A stretch of 64,000 nt of DNA from an uncultured Desulfovibrio sp. (GTDB taxonomy: Bacteria; Desulfobacterota; Desulfovibrionia; Desulfovibrionales; Desulfovibrionaceae): contig CAJXYU010000003.1 of assembly GCA_913063155.1 (NCBI GenBank), forward strand, positions 434,001 to 498,000. Reading direction: 5' to 3'. The position numbers were made by a program, and so were the translations under genes. The notes beneath the pieces are model-generated. The model searched no databases, had not been told where the DNA came from, and saw nothing but the letters and a program-made list of their open reading frames with translations. Numbering within the stretch: the first letter of the stretch is position 1; each line of letters starts with the position of its first letter. This document shows, one piece after another, positions 25,696-35,522 of the stretch.

Positions 25696-26169
25696 ATGAA
25701 CAAAAAGAAAAAGGGCAACAGGCCCGGCATACGCAGGGTTGGCCGCACCCTGGCCTTCCAGGTCCTCTACGGGCAGTCGTTCGTGGAGGCCCCGGACACG
25801 AAGCAGCTGGAGCAGGCCATCCTGGAAAATCCCGCGGTTCTAGACGAAGAATCCGCGGCGGCCATAGACTTTGCCCAGCAACTGGTCCTCGGCGTCGTCG
25901 CCGACCGCAACGAAATAGACAAGATAATCACCAACCACTCCCAGCACTGGAAGCTGGAGCGGATCGCCAAAGTGGAGTTGTCCATCCTGCGTCTCTCGGT
26001 CTACGAGATGACCAGGACGGACATCCCGCTACGCGCCTGCATCAACGAGGCCATCGAGTTGTCCAAGACCTTCGGGGACGACAACTCTCGCGGTTTCATC
26101 AACGGCATCCTGGACGCCGTTGCCAAGGCCGTGGACGGTGGCGAATTCGGAGTGGAAAAGAAATTCTAA
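25696..26169 (+). CDS. nusB: Transcription antitermination factor NusB
   Basis: This 157-residue all-helical protein binds boxA RNA with S10 in rRNA antitermination. Recognisable segments are RTLAFQVLYGQSF, WKLERIAKVELSILRLSVYEM and INEAIELSKTFGDDNSRGFINGILD. It begins three bases after the ribH stop, the common ribH-nusB pairing. Confidence 0.95.
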   Translation: MNKKKKGNRPGIRRVGRTLAFQVLYGQSFVEAPDTKQLEQAILENPAVLDEESAAAIDFAQQLVLGVVADRNEIDKIITNHSQHWKLERIAKVELSILRLSVYEMTRTDIPLRACINEAIELSKTFGDDNSRGFINGILDAVAKAVDGGEFGVEKKF

Positions 26170-26201
26170 CGGTGAATACAGTAATTTCAAGGACTTGATC
26201 A

Positions 26202-28703
26202 ATGGGCATCGGCAAATACCAACCGGAAAAGATTGAGAATAAATGGCAGGACATCTGGCAGAAGTCCGGATGTTTCGAAGTGGAGGCCGACAAGAGCAAG
26301 GACAAGTACTATGTGCTTGAAATGTTCCCCTATCCGTCCGGCAAGATCCACATGGGACATGTGCGCAACTATTCCATCGGCGACGTGGTCGCCCGCTTCA
26401 AGGCCATGCAGGGCTACAACGTACTACACCCCATGGGTTGGGACGCCTTCGGCCTGCCCGCCGAGAACGCGGCCATCAAGAACAACTCCCACCCGGCCGC
26501 CTGGACCTACCAGAACATCTCCGAGATGCGCGAACAGCTGAAAAGGCTGGGTTATTCCTACGACTGGAGGCGCGAAATGGCTTCCTGTCGTCCGGAATAC
26601 TACAAGTGGGAGCAGCTTTTCTTCCTGAAATTCCTGGAAAAAGGTTTGATCTACCGCAAGAACTCACCGGTGAACTGGTGCCCGGACTGCCACACCGTGC
26701 TCGCCAACGAGCAGGTGGAGGACGGCCTGTGCTGGCGCTGCGATTCCGAGGTCCAGCAAAAGGACATGGAGCAGTGGTTCCTGCGCATCACTGATTACGC
26801 GGACGAACTTCTGGACGATCTGGATAGTCTGGACAAGGGCTGGCCCGAGCGCGTGTTGACCATGCAGCGCAACTGGATCGGCAAAAGCTACGGTTCGGAG
26901 CTGACCTTCCGTTTCAAGGGCATGGACGAGACCGTCACGGTCTTCACCACCCGACCGGACACCCTGTTCGGGGCCACCTTCATGAGCCTGGCCGCCGAAC
27001 ATCCGCTGGTGGAAAAACTCATAGAGAATTACGAAAAGGCCGATGAGGTACGCGCCTTCTGCGACAAGGTCCGCAACATGGACCGAATCAAGCGCGGCGC
27101 CGACGACCTGGAAAAGGAAGGCGTCTTCACCGGCGCGTACGTGGTCAACCCGGTCACAGGCAAGGACATGCCCGTCTACGTGGCCAACTTCGTGCTCATG
27201 GCCTACGGCACCGGCGCGGTTATGGCCGTTCCAGCCCACGACCAGCGCGATTTCGAGTTCGCCACCAAATACGATCTTCCCATGCAGGTGGTCATCAACC
27301 CGCCCGACCTGCACAAAAGCGGCGACATCCTCAATCTGGAGAACATGGACGCCGCATACACCGACCCCGGCTTCCTGGTGAATTCCGGCCAATTCGACGG
27401 CACGGACAACGAATCCGCCAAGAAGGCCGTGGTGGAACACCTGGACAAGGAAGGTTTGGGCAAAATGGCGGTCAACTACCGCCTGCGCGACTGGAACGTC
27501 TCCCGTCAGCGCTTCTGGGGCGCTCCCATCCCGGTCATGTACTGCGACGCCTGCGGGGTGGTGCCCGTGCCCGAGGATGAGCTGCCCGTGCAGCTGCCGG
27601 AGAACGCCCAGGTTCGGGCGGACGGACGCTCGCCGCTGCCCATGATGGACGAATTCGTAAACTGCACCTGCCCCAAGTGCGGCGGCGCGGCGCGGCGCGA
27701 GACCGACACCCTGGACACCTTCTTCGAATCCAGCTGGTACTTCCTGCGTTACTGCGACCCGCGAAACGCGGACGCTCCGTGGGATCGCGAGTCCCTGGAC
27801 TACTGGATGCAGGTGGACCAGTACATCGGCGGCATTGAGCACGCCATCCTGCATCTGCTCTACGCCCGCTTCTTCACCAAGCTGCTGCGCGACTGCGGCT
27901 ACGTCACTGCGGCCGAGCCGTTCGCCAACCTGCTCACTCAGGGCATGGTGCTCAAGGACGGCGCTAAAATGTCCAAGTCCAAGGGCAACGTGGTCGCTCC
28001 CAGCGAAATGATCAAAAAATACGGCGCGGACGCCACCCGCCTGTTCATTCTCTTTGCGGCTCCGCCTGCAAAGGAACTGGAATGGTCGGACCGCGGTATC
28101 GAAGGCGCGTATCGTTTCATCAACCGCCTCTGGCGACTGGTGGAGGACCTGGAAGAGGTGCTCACCCCGGCCAAGCCGGTCTCCTACAGCGACACCAAGT
28201 CGGAAGCGGCCAAGAACCTGCGCCGCAAGGAGCACGATACCATCCGCCGCGCCACCCGCGACATCGAGAACGATTTCCAGTTCAACACGGTCATAGCCGC
28301 CATCATGGAACTGGTGAACGAACTCTACGGCTGCAAAGAAGAACTCAAGGCCACCGAGCCCGAGGCCCTGTCCTCGGCCGTGGCCACCGTCCTGACCTTG
28401 CTCGCGCCCATTGCCCCGCACATCTGCGAGGAACTCTGGGAAGTACAGGGACACAAGGAACGCATGGTTGACCAGCCCTGGCCCACCCATGACGATTCCG
28501 CCCTGGTGCGGGACGAGGTCACCGTGGTCGTCCAAGTCTGCGGCAAGGTGCGCGGCAAGATTACCGTGCCCAACAACGCCCCGCAGGAAGACGTGGAAAA
28601 GGCCGCCATGGAGCAGGAAAACGTGACCAAGCACATCGAAGGCAAAACCGTGCGCAAGGTCATCGTCATCCCCAACAAACTGGTCAACATAGTGGCCAAC
28701 TAG
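26202..28703 (+). CDS. leuS: Leucyl-tRNA synthetase
   Basis: This 833-residue class I synthetase has the HIGH-type motif [14 protein letters not shown], a zinc-like [13 protein letters not shown] insertion, the editing domain ([11 protein letters not shown] and [19 protein letters not shown]) and [10 protein letters not shown]. The length is normal for the bacterial form. It is last in the ribBA operon and ends at a strong terminator. In relatives lptE-holA follow directly, but here an EPS gene pair intervenes. Confidence 0.97.
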   Translation: MGIGKYQPEKIENKWQDIWQKSGCFEVEADKSKDKYYVLEMFPYPSGKIHMGHVRNYSIGDVVARFKAMQGYNVLHPMGWDAFGLPAENAAIKNNSHPAAWTYQNISEMREQLKRLGYSYDWRREMASCRPEYYKWEQLFFLKFLEKGLIYRKNSPVNWCPDCHTVLANEQVEDGLCWRCDSEVQQKDMEQWFLRITDYADELLDDLDSLDKGWPERVLTMQRNWIGKSYGSELTFRFKGMDETVTVFTTRPDTLFGATFMSLAAEHPLVEKLIENYEKADEVRAFCDKVRNMDRIKRGADDLEKEGVFTGAYVVNPVTGKDMPVYVANFVLMAYGTGAVMAVPAHDQRDFEFATKYDLPMQVVINPPDLHKSGDILNLENMDAAYTDPGFLVNSGQFDGTDNESAKKAVVEHLDKEGLGKMAVNYRLRDWNVSRQRFWGAPIPVMYCDACGVVPVPEDELPVQLPENAQVRADGRSPLPMMDEFVNCTCPKCGGAARRETDTLDTFFESSWYFLRYCDPRNADAPWDRESLDYWMQVDQYIGGIEHAILHLLYARFFTKLLRDCGYVTAAEPFANLLTQGMVLKDGAKMSKSKGNVVAPSEMIKKYGADATRLFILFAAPPAKELEWSDRGIEGAYRFINRLWRLVEDLEEVLTPAKPVSYSDTKSEAAKNLRRKEHDTIRRATRDIENDFQFNTVIAAIMELVNELYGCKEELKATEPEALSSAVATVLTLLAPIAPHICEELWEVQGHKERMVDQPWPTHDDSALVRDEVTVVVQVCGKVRGKITVPNNAPQEDVEKAAMEQENVTKHIEGKTVRKVIVIPNKLVNIVAN

Positions 28704-28722
28704 GGACACGCAAAGCAAAACA

Positions 28723-28760
28723 AAAGCCCCGGCGCCCATGCAATGCCGGGGCTTTCTTTT
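28723..28760 (+). terminator. Intrinsic terminator of leuS
   Basis: A stem AAAGCCCCGGC / GCCGGGGCTTT with an 11-base loop, then CTTTTTA. Confidence 0.9.
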
Positions 28761-28774
28761 TATCCCTTTCCAAG

Positions 28775-28891
28775 CCTGTTCAGAAAGTTCAAGTGCAAGG
28801 CGCAAAATGAAACCAGCCCGCAGCGTATGGAACAATACGTGAGGAGCTGGTTTCTTTGCTGCAACACAACAATCGAGCGCTTTTCAACCGG
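28775..28891 (+). repeat. Dispersed intergenic repeat, copy 4
   Basis: This element has GTTCAAGTGCAAGGCGCAAAA, a central GCAGCGTATGGAACAATACGTGAGGA (seen in part) and TTTGCTGCAACACAACAA, with short imperfect inverted ends (CCTGTTCAGAAAG / CTTTTCAACCGG). It fills the gap between the leuS terminator and the end of the synthase gene. Confidence 0.7.
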
Positions 28892-28893
28892 CG

Positions 28894-31590
28894 CTATGGG
28901 ATCACCAGATTATCCGGCCCATCGGGCGGAGCAAACGCGGCCCCCCCTTCGGGCATGCGGGTCACCTGCCCCCATTTGTGCCCCGGCGGCGGGGAGATGG
29001 TGCAGCCTTCAATCGTATTGTGGTGGCTGTAGCCGCCATGAAAATTGACGTCCGTACCGATCTCGCAGTTGCGAACCACGTTGTGGGAGCTGGACCACTG
29101 GATGGTCAGATGACGGACATTGCGGATGACGGAGTCCTCAACCGTGCAGAAATGGCTGCGCGAGAACCGGAAATAACCGTTGCCCTTCTTGCCCTTGTTC
29201 CAGGCCCCGTCCACCAGTGCCCGCCGCACCCTGATGTCCGAGGACGATTCCATCCAGACCGGATGCCGTCCGGCCATGAGCACGGCAACATCCTCCACCA
29301 GGCAGCCCTCGGCCCATTTGAAGACAATGCCGTCCACCGCATACTCGGGCGCGAGATTCTCATATTTCCCGGCCACATCATCCGAGGTCATGCCCGGCAC
29401 CCGCTGCTCCAGACTAAAGCCGCTCAAAACAACGCTGCCGCGCATATCCGGCATGCGCACCTCGGCCCCCTCGGGAAGCTCGATTCCCGGGCCCTGTCGC
29501 AACAGAATGAAATCAGGTCCGCTGTCCTCCACCCTGCCGATGAACTGCCTGAGCCAGGGGTATTCCCTGCGCCAGAGCCGGGCGTCCAGCCTTTCGAAAA
29601 AAGCCTCGTCATTGGGCGCGGCGATCCAGACCGGCGCCGCCCCCTCTTTCCACCCGCTTTCGAACTCAAGAGGCACAAGGTTGGAGACCGGATGGTAGAC
29701 GGCATTGAGTACAGCCTTTCGGGGCCCCCGCGAACCCTCGACCTTGATGACCGCGTCGCCCTGGTCCGCCGTGAGCAGGGAGACCAGTCTGGTAGCAGCC
29801 TGTCCCTGCCCCCGTATGGTCACGTTGCTGCGCCGGATAAATACGGGCGTCTTTACCGGGAATTCACCCTCGGGAAGGATGATGGTCAGCGGGCGTCCCT
29901 CCCCCGCCCGCTCCAGGGCCTGCATGACGGCACCGCCGATGTCGCTTCCCGGTTCGACATCCAACACCGTCACCTGTTCCTGGCTCGGCTGTTCGTGGGG
30001 AGGCCGATGCACTGAAAACTCGGCCACCACATGGCGGAACGAAGGCAGGCTGATAGCCCCTGCCGCCAGTCCGCAAAACAGAAACAGAAGCGTGAAGTTG
30101 AGGATGATGAGCAGCATGCGGATGGAATACTGCAAGGACTGCCGGGCGACATCATGGCCGGTGATCTTCTGGTCGCCGCCCCGCTTCTTGTGCCAGATCT
30201 GCTTGTCCAGATTGAACATGGTCACCACTTTGACCGCAGCCCCGGCCCACTGGTTGTAGAGCATGAGCGGCAGATGGGTGGTGCGCAGCACAAATCCCTG
30301 GAACACATAGACCCAAAACAGTCCGAGGCGGGTAATGATCACCCAGGAAAAGTAAAAAGCCAGATAGAACGGGGAAACGAAAATACTCAACATGAGCACA
30401 CCGGCCGGCCCCACCAACGGCGTCCAGGTGGTGAAACGCTGGTCCAGGACACACCACCAGATGAAGCCGCCCATGGGTCCCGGCCCCAGCTTGATGGCCC
30501 GCATGTTGTTGCGCAACATGTTTCCGTACCAGCGTTTCATGAGCGAAATGCTGGTGACGAGAAATTCTTTTTGCCGCGACTCCATGGCCACTACGGGAGC
30601 ATCCGGGATGTAAAGCATTTCGTAGCCGTTCTTGAGCAGATAATACCAGGTGGACTTGTCGTCGCCCATGAGAAAACGGAACCGTCCGAACAGCCAGCCC
30701 TCCAGGTAGTCGGCCTCCACAAAACGGATGAACTGCTCCTTCACGACCACTTCCGCGCGATACATGGAGAACCGGCCAGTGATGGTCAAAACCCGTTTGG
30801 ACAGACTGTGGGAATGAAACTGGTGGTTTCGTTGTGCGAACTTGAGAGAATACCAATCGTGAAAAAGAGAGGAGACATCCTCCTGTATGCCGATGTTGTC
30901 CGTGGTCAGGGCGGCCATGTTCGGGTGGGTGCGAAAAAAGGGCAGACACTTGGCAAAGGTCCCCGGCTGTACCAGGGTGTCGCCGTCCATGAAGACAACC
31001 ACGTCGTTGCAGGCGTCCGGGTGCCACTGCAGGACGTCGTTGAAGTCCCTGGCGATGGCCCTAAGCGCATGGCCCATGGCGATGCGTTTGCCATGCTCCT
31101 GATGCATGAACACCAGTTGGATGGAATCGCCGCCGTGAACGCCGACCACGGACCGGGAAATGAAATCCGCCTCCTTGTCCGAGCCTACGCTGGCCACGAT
31201 CATGACTTGGCTGGGCAGGTCCAGGACATCGCGAACCAGAGCCTGAAAGACCCGCTCCGTAACGTTGAAATCCTCCTTGAACGAAGGAACCATGATGTAC
31301 AGCCGTTCGGGATAAGGCTGCTTCACCGCGTCCGCTTCGGCCCGCAACCTTGGGAAAACACGCCGCTTGTAAATCACGTGGCGCACGGCGTGGATGACCT
31401 GCCAGGCGTAGCGCCACATACCAAACAGGGATATGGCCACCAGGGCCTGCCGCTTGATGTACCAGGCCCGCTCGGGCAAAGCCCAGAGCACCAAGACGGC
31501 CACGGCAAGATAGGCCAACGTGGGCGGGATGGCTTTCAGCACTGCCTGCGGAACAGGCCTGCGTTGCAGGGAGCTACCGGCTTTCGGCAT
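28894..31590 (-). CDS. Alg8-like processive glycosyltransferase fused to a beta-helix domain
   Basis: This is an 898-residue membrane protein. Two N-terminal helices (about 20-38 and 46-60) precede a family-2 glycosyltransferase domain (about 95-370). That domain has the nucleotide/metal motif VVFMDGDTLV (Asp 202 and 204), the acceptor motif MGDDKSTW (309-311) and a KRW motif (352-354) replacing QxxRW. Two or three helices (about 395-440, 490-515) follow, then a periplasmic right-handed beta-helix (about 545-898, starting LTIILPEGEFPVKTPVFIRR). The synthase part most resembles Alg8, the mannuronan synthase; the beta-helix resembles AlgG/pectate-lyase-type domains that epimerise or cleave polymers. 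No catalytic residues can be assigned to it, and the C-terminus (DNLVIP) looks abrupt. It starts at ATG 31590 with AGGGG upstream and overlaps the preceding gene by 17 bases. The polymer made is unknown. Confidence 0.75.
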   Translation of the reverse strand: MPKAGSSLQRRPVPQAVLKAIPPTLAYLAVAVLVLWALPERAWYIKRQALVAISLFGMWRYAWQVIHAVRHVIYKRRVFPRLRAEADAVKQPYPERLYIMVPSFKEDFNVTERVFQALVRDVLDLPSQVMIVASVGSDKEADFISRSVVGVHGGDSIQLVFMHQEHGKRIAMGHALRAIARDFNDVLQWHPDACNDVVVFMDGDTLVQPGTFAKCLPFFRTHPNMAALTTDNIGIQEDVSSLFHDWYSLKFAQRNHQFHSHSLSKRVLTITGRFSMYRAEVVVKEQFIRFVEADYLEGWLFGRFRFLMGDDKSTWYYLLKNGYEMLYIPDAPVVAMESRQKEFLVTSISLMKRWYGNMLRNNMRAIKLGPGPMGGFIWWCVLDQRFTTWTPLVGPAGVLMLSIFVSPFYLAFYFSWVIITRLGLFWVYVFQGFVLRTTHLPLMLYNQWAGAAVKVVTMFNLDKQIWHKKRGGDQKITGHDVARQSLQYSIRMLLIILNFTLLFLFCGLAAGAISLPSFRHVVAEFSVHRPPHEQPSQEQVTVLDVEPGSDIGGAVMQALERAGEGRPLTIILPEGEFPVKTPVFIRRSNVTIRGQGQAATRLVSLLTADQGDAVIKVEGSRGPRKAVLNAVYHPVSNLVPLEFESGWKEGAAPVWIAAPNDEAFFERLDARLWRREYPWLRQFIGRVEDSGPDFILLRQGPGIELPEGAEVRMPDMRGSVVLSGFSLEQRVPGMTSDDVAGKYENLAPEYAVDGIVFKWAEGCLVEDVAVLMAGRHPVWMESSSDIRVRRALVDGAWNKGKKGNGYFRFSRSHFCTVEDSVIRNVRHLTIQWSSSHNVVRNCEIGTDVNFHGGYSHHNTIEGCTISPPPGHKWGQVTRMPEGGAAFAPPDGPDNLVIP

Positions 31591-33133
31591 CAAGCGCCCC
31601 TGACAGTTGAGGCAATTTCCCCAGCACAGGTGTCCTTACCCGTACTTCCACCCCGAGCCCTGGCACCAGACTGGGGTCGTCGCGGTCCAGCAACACCTTG
31701 ACCGGAACCTCGCTCATGCTTGTTTCCAGGTCCTGTGAAACCACGCCGCCTGCGGCCATGGCATGATGGCCGATGGCCTGGATCACGCCTGTAAGAAAAT
31801 GGCCTGACGAAGGCACGTAGACTTCGGCCTCGTTCCCCGGCGCCAGGCGCTTGGCTTCCTCAAAAGTGAAACGGGCCAGCACCCAGGGTCTGGTGTCAGT
31901 GACCATGAGAGTCAGTACGCTCTCGCCCGGACGCAGGAACGTGCCGTCCACCCGCTTGATGGAGTAAACCATGCCGTCGCGCGGGCTGGTGACCCGGGTC
32001 ATCTGAAGCCTGGACAGAGCCTTCAACATTTCATACTGACGCAGTTCCAGGGTCTTTTGCTGCACCTGGATACGGCCGCGTATTTCCCGCAGCTGCCCTC
32101 GGGCAGCGCCGTCGGACAGGTATTTGCCGTCCTTGGCGCTCCTGGCGTTGCGCTGGGCGAGTTCCAACTCTTCCTGAAGCTCGGCCAGTTCCGCCTTTTC
32201 CTCCAAATATTCCTTGCGGCGCAAATCCCAGAAGGAGCGGCTCACGGCCCCGGACTTCACCAAGGCCTCAGCCCGTTTGAATTCCTTTTCGGCCAGCTCG
32301 ATCTTGGCCCTGGTTCCGGCTATCTTCTGCTGGACCATCTCCACTTCGTGGTCTGCCGCACTACGGTACAGGCCCAAAGCCCGTTCCTCTTCCTGCAGCA
32401 AAGTATAGAGCAATTCGAGCTCCTGTTTTTCCACGTTGATACGTAGTTTGATCTGCTCCAGGTCGCGACGCATCGCGTCATCGTCTATGGCGAAAAGCAG
32501 CTGTCCCTTCTTGACGTTCTCCCCGTCGACGACGGAGATCTTTTCCAGAAAACCGCCCACTTCAGGGGCCATGTCGATGAGCGCGCCCGAGACCACCGCC
32601 CTGGTGCTCACCGCCCGGGAAAGGTTGTTGTAGAGAATGAACATGACCAGGCCGACCGCGAACAGTCCCAGGAGCCAATAGAGAATGGCCCGGCTGCGGA
32701 AGGTGCGCTTGTAGGCGGTCTGCTCCGCCACTGTCAGGGGCCGTTCCGTCTCGATGGGGATCTCGGCCGCATCCACCTTGGCTATGATGCCCTGCACGTC
32801 ATCTATCTTTCCCTCGATGTTGGCCTGAATGTAAGCCTTGAGCAGCATCTTGCTCTTGTCGTTGAGTGCTTCAAAGGAAAAACCGGCCTCCTGATCATCT
32901 ATGCGACGCACCCTGGCCAGGGCGTCGAAGGTCACGTTCATTCCAGCCAGTGGAAGAACAAAGGTCACCTGCCCTTCCCAGTCATCGGACAAACCGCTCT
33001 CGGGGACCTCACACTTGAATCCCTCCAGCGACCAGTCCAGTATGCTGCACTTGCACTCATCAATGTAGGCATGGGCAGGCAGTTGGATACGATGCGATTT
33101 CCGTATCTGATTCTTTTCAAATTCCGTTGGCAC
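31574..33133 (-). CDS. Alg44-like PilZ / HlyD membrane-fusion protein
   Basis: This 519-residue protein starts with a PilZ domain (1-105). Both c-di-GMP motifs are intact: RxxxR as RKSHR (11-15) and DxSxxG as DWSLEG (33-38). One membrane helix (about 147-168) leads to a periplasmic HlyD-type region with a lipoyl half (APEVGGFLEKISVVDGENVK), a long coiled coil (about 215-360) and a beta-barrel end. This is the architecture of Alg44, the c-di-GMP receptor and co-polymerase of alginate synthesis, but the coiled coil is longer than I expect for Alg44. The start is GTG 33133, six bases after GGAGAG; the GTG at 33139 abuts the site. It is cotranscribed with the synthase gene. Confidence 0.85.
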   Translation of the reverse strand: MPTEFEKNQIRKSHRIQLPAHAYIDECKCSILDWSLEGFKCEVPESGLSDDWEGQVTFVLPLAGMNVTFDALARVRRIDDQEAGFSFEALNDKSKMLLKAYIQANIEGKIDDVQGIIAKVDAAEIPIETERPLTVAEQTAYKRTFRSRAILYWLLGLFAVGLVMFILYNNLSRAVSTRAVVSGALIDMAPEVGGFLEKISVVDGENVKKGQLLFAIDDDAMRRDLEQIKLRINVEKQELELLYTLLQEEERALGLYRSAADHEVEMVQQKIAGTRAKIELAEKEFKRAEALVKSGAVSRSFWDLRRKEYLEEKAELAELQEELELAQRNARSAKDGKYLSDGAARGQLREIRGRIQVQQKTLELRQYEMLKALSRLQMTRVTSPRDGMVYSIKRVDGTFLRPGESVLTLMVTDTRPWVLARFTFEEAKRLAPGNEAEVYVPSSGHFLTGVIQAIGHHAMAAGGVVSQDLETSMSEVPVKVLLDRDDPSLVPGLGVEVRVRTPVLGKLPQLSGALDAESR

Positions 33134-33223
33134 GTGCACCTCTCCAAAGATATGAGGCGTTCAGGTAACTCGAAAACCATGCTCCGACCTGCGCGCTGCG
33201 GGTCGCGGGCATTCCATTTACTA

Positions 33224-33260
33224 TTTGACGATTTCCCTATATTCTTTGTCATTCGTCAAA
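33224..33260. promoter_or_regulatory. Inverted repeat between the EPS pair and lptE
   Basis: TTTGACGA and TCGTCAAA are separated by 21 bases in the 143-base divergent gap. A TATATT -10 candidate (33238-33243) lies between the arms. It may be an operator. Confidence 0.35.
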
Positions 33261-33276
33261 CGCACATGGAGTACCA

Positions 33277-33771
33277 ATGAACATATCAAAATATATACTG
33301 ATATTCATATTATTAATTGGCGTATCGGGCTGCGGCTACGGGTTCCCCACGGGCGAACACGCCTCGCTTCCCAAGGACTATCGCTCCCTGGCCATCGCAG
33401 AGGTCGAGCATCCTACGACCTACCCCTGGATGGAGGCGAGGCTGCGTTCCCTGCTGCGTGACGAACTCAACCGCAGAAACTGGGTGACCTGGGAGAACAA
33501 GAACAAAGCCAAAGCCCTCATCAAACTCTATGTCGAAAAGTACTCCCGCAAGGCAACGGTCACCGGCGTCGACCAGGAAACCCTGCGGTCCTCGGCCAGC
33601 ATCACCATGCGCGCCGTCATCGTTTCCCGCGACACCGGCCGGCAGCTCTGGAGCTCGGGAACCATAAGCACGAATTGGCCCTATTACACCGGCGAGGAAG
33701 ATGAGGCGGACGCACAGGTCACCGAACGCGCCATCCAGATCCTGGCGGAGAGACTCGCTCAGAACTACTAG
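33277..33771 (+). CDS. lptE: LPS-assembly lipoprotein LptE-like
   Basis: This 164-residue lipoprotein has a signal peptide with lipobox GVSGC (Cys19). The body resembles LptE, the plug of the outer-membrane LPS translocon LptD: a compact alpha/beta fold with GCGYGFP directly after the lipid anchor and a conserved LRSLLRDELNRR helix. The gene lies directly before holA, the usual lptE-holA arrangement, which supports the call. GGAG precedes the start. Confidence 0.8.
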   Translation: MNISKYILIFILLIGVSGCGYGFPTGEHASLPKDYRSLAIAEVEHPTTYPWMEARLRSLLRDELNRRNWVTWENKNKAKALIKLYVEKYSRKATVTGVDQETLRSSASITMRAVIVSRDTGRQLWSSGTISTNWPYYTGEEDEADAQVTERAIQILAERLAQNY

Positions 33772-33783
33772 CCCGAGGCAACC

Positions 33784-34770
33784 ATGGCCCGTCCCAAATA
33801 TTCCTTCCTCATTTGCCCGGACCCGCAACTGCTGAAACGGCAGATCGACGGTTCCCTGAACAGTTCCGGCGTTTCCGGCTGGGAACGCAAGGCCTTCTGG
33901 GGCGACGACGATGATCCGCTGCCCCAGCCCTTCTGGCAAGACCTGACCATCAAAGGACTCTTTTCCCAGCCCAAGGCATTGGTGGTGCGCCGAGCTCACA
34001 AACTCAAAGCCGAACAGTGGAAAAAACTCAACGAAGCCATGCGCGGCGTGGGGTCGGACATATGGCCCTTCTTCTGCCTGGAAGGACAATGGAAGGGTAA
34101 GAAGCCTCCTGTCCCGGCCCACCTGGCCAAGCTCGACCTTTTCAAACACGCGGGCAAAAGCGGCTGGAACTGGGAATATCCCGGCCTCGACGAAAAGAAC
34201 CTGCGCGATTTCGTATCCGGCTGGGCCCAGGAAAACGGGTTCACCCTGGATCGGGGAGTACTTCAGGCCCTGGCCATGGCCCTGCCCACGGACGCGGTCG
34301 CCGCGAAGCTTGAACTACAGAAGATAGAGCTGGCAGTGGACGACGGCACACTGGTCACCCGCGAGCACGCCGATCTCGTGGCGCCCACCGGGGAAATGGA
34401 GTTCTTCGAGCTCATGGATTCCCTGGGCAAACAGGGCGCCGAAGCCGCCGTCTGGAAACGGGTGTTGGAGGACCACCTCAAAAAATCCCAAGACAAGATG
34501 ATCTTCAACCTCATCGGCTACCTGGCCGGTCAGGCGCGCATGTATTGGATGCTCATGAGCGGCGAAGAAGCCAAGGTCAAAGCTCATCCCTACGTGAAAA
34601 AAATAAAGACGCCCGTGGCCAAGCGCCTGGGCAGACAGGGAATCGCCCGCATGATCGACCTGGCTCTGGACGCAGAGATGAGCATCAAAACCGGCTCCCG
34701 CAACCCAGAAGAGGTGTTGGATTTCCTTGTGGCCGGGCTGATACGGCTCTTCAGGCCGAGCCGGGCGTAG
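33784..34770 (+). CDS. holA: DNA polymerase III, delta subunit
   Basis: This 328-residue clamp-loader subunit has a divergent N-terminal AAA+-like region (SFLICPDPQLLKRQIDGSL), a mid region with ALPTDAVAAKLELQKIELA typical of HolA, and a C-terminal helical collar domain. Delta opens the beta clamp together with the DnaX complex. The pair lptE-holA is 13 bases apart. The sequence is divergent, but context and length agree. Confidence 0.85.
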   Translation: MARPKYSFLICPDPQLLKRQIDGSLNSSGVSGWERKAFWGDDDDPLPQPFWQDLTIKGLFSQPKALVVRRAHKLKAEQWKKLNEAMRGVGSDIWPFFCLEGQWKGKKPPVPAHLAKLDLFKHAGKSGWNWEYPGLDEKNLRDFVSGWAQENGFTLDRGVLQALAMALPTDAVAAKLELQKIELAVDDGTLVTREHADLVAPTGEMEFFELMDSLGKQGAEAAVWKRVLEDHLKKSQDKMIFNLIGYLAGQARMYWMLMSGEEAKVKAHPYVKKIKTPVAKRLGRQGIARMIDLALDAEMSIKTGSRNPEEVLDFLVAGLIRLFRPSRA

Positions 34771-34822
34771 CATTAGAAATTTCCTTAAATCATACCAAAC
34801 CGCTTGACCCCCCACGTACCTT

Positions 34823-35500
34823 ATGAGTGAAGCACCCCATTATCTCGGACATCGGCAGCGGCTCAAGGACCGACTCATGCGCAATCCCATGGAGCTGTCC
34901 GACTACGAGATCCTGGAACTGGTGCTGGCTTCGGTGTTGCCGCGACGGGACACCAAGCCCCTGGCCAAGGACATCCTGGTCAGGTTCGGCACATTGCGGG
35001 CAGCGCTCAACGCCGCTCCCGAACAACTGGCCGAACTCAAGGGAGTCGGCCCTGCGTTACTTGTCCACTGGCGCCTGTTGCAAGAAATCCACGCCCGGCT
35101 CAATGAAGGCCGCATGGCGGAACTGGAAACACTCTCCTCGGTGACGGCCGTGGCCAAAGCCGCCATGGCCCGCATCGGCGGCAAGAAACGCGAAGAATTC
35201 TGGGTGGCCCTGCTGGACGGCGGCAACCGGGTTATCGACTGGGAACAGGTCAGCACCGGCACCGTGGATCGGGTGGACGCCTACCCTCGGGAGATATTGG
35301 CTTTGGCACTCAGAAAACAGGCCCGAAGCCTCATTCTGGTGCACAACCATCCGGGCGGCGACCCCAGCCCCTCGGAAGAGGACAAGGTCCTGACCCTGGG
35401 GGTGACCAAGGTGGCCGGAGCCTTGCAGATTCTGGTTCGCGACCACCTCATTGTCGGTGACAACGGCTACTACAGCTTTCATGAAAACGGACTGCTCTAA
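34823..35500 (+). CDS. radC: RadC-family JAB domain protein
   Basis: This 225-residue protein has an N-terminal helix-hairpin-helix region (LAELKGVGPALLVHWRL) and a C-terminal JAB1/MPN-like metal-binding domain with the metallo-motif LVHNHPGGDPSPSEED. The historical role in DNA repair is doubtful, and the true function of RadC proteins is not established. No ribosome binding site is clear. It is probably cotranscribed with acyP, whose start lies 23 bases after its stop. Confidence 0.92.
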   Translation: MSEAPHYLGHRQRLKDRLMRNPMELSDYEILELVLASVLPRRDTKPLAKDILVRFGTLRAALNAAPEQLAELKGVGPALLVHWRLLQEIHARLNEGRMAELETLSSVTAVAKAAMARIGGKKREEFWVALLDGGNRVIDWEQVSTGTVDRVDAYPREILALALRKQARSLILVHNHPGGDPSPSEEDKVLTLGVTKVAGALQILVRDHLIVGDNGYYSFHENGLL

Positions 35501-35522
35501 GATTTTTCAGGGGAGAGAAGCC

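Noticed and set aside
26664-28835. Open frame of 723 codons opposite leuS
   Set aside because: It is a shadow of the leuS reading frame, with His/Val/Gly-rich low-information sequence and no motif.
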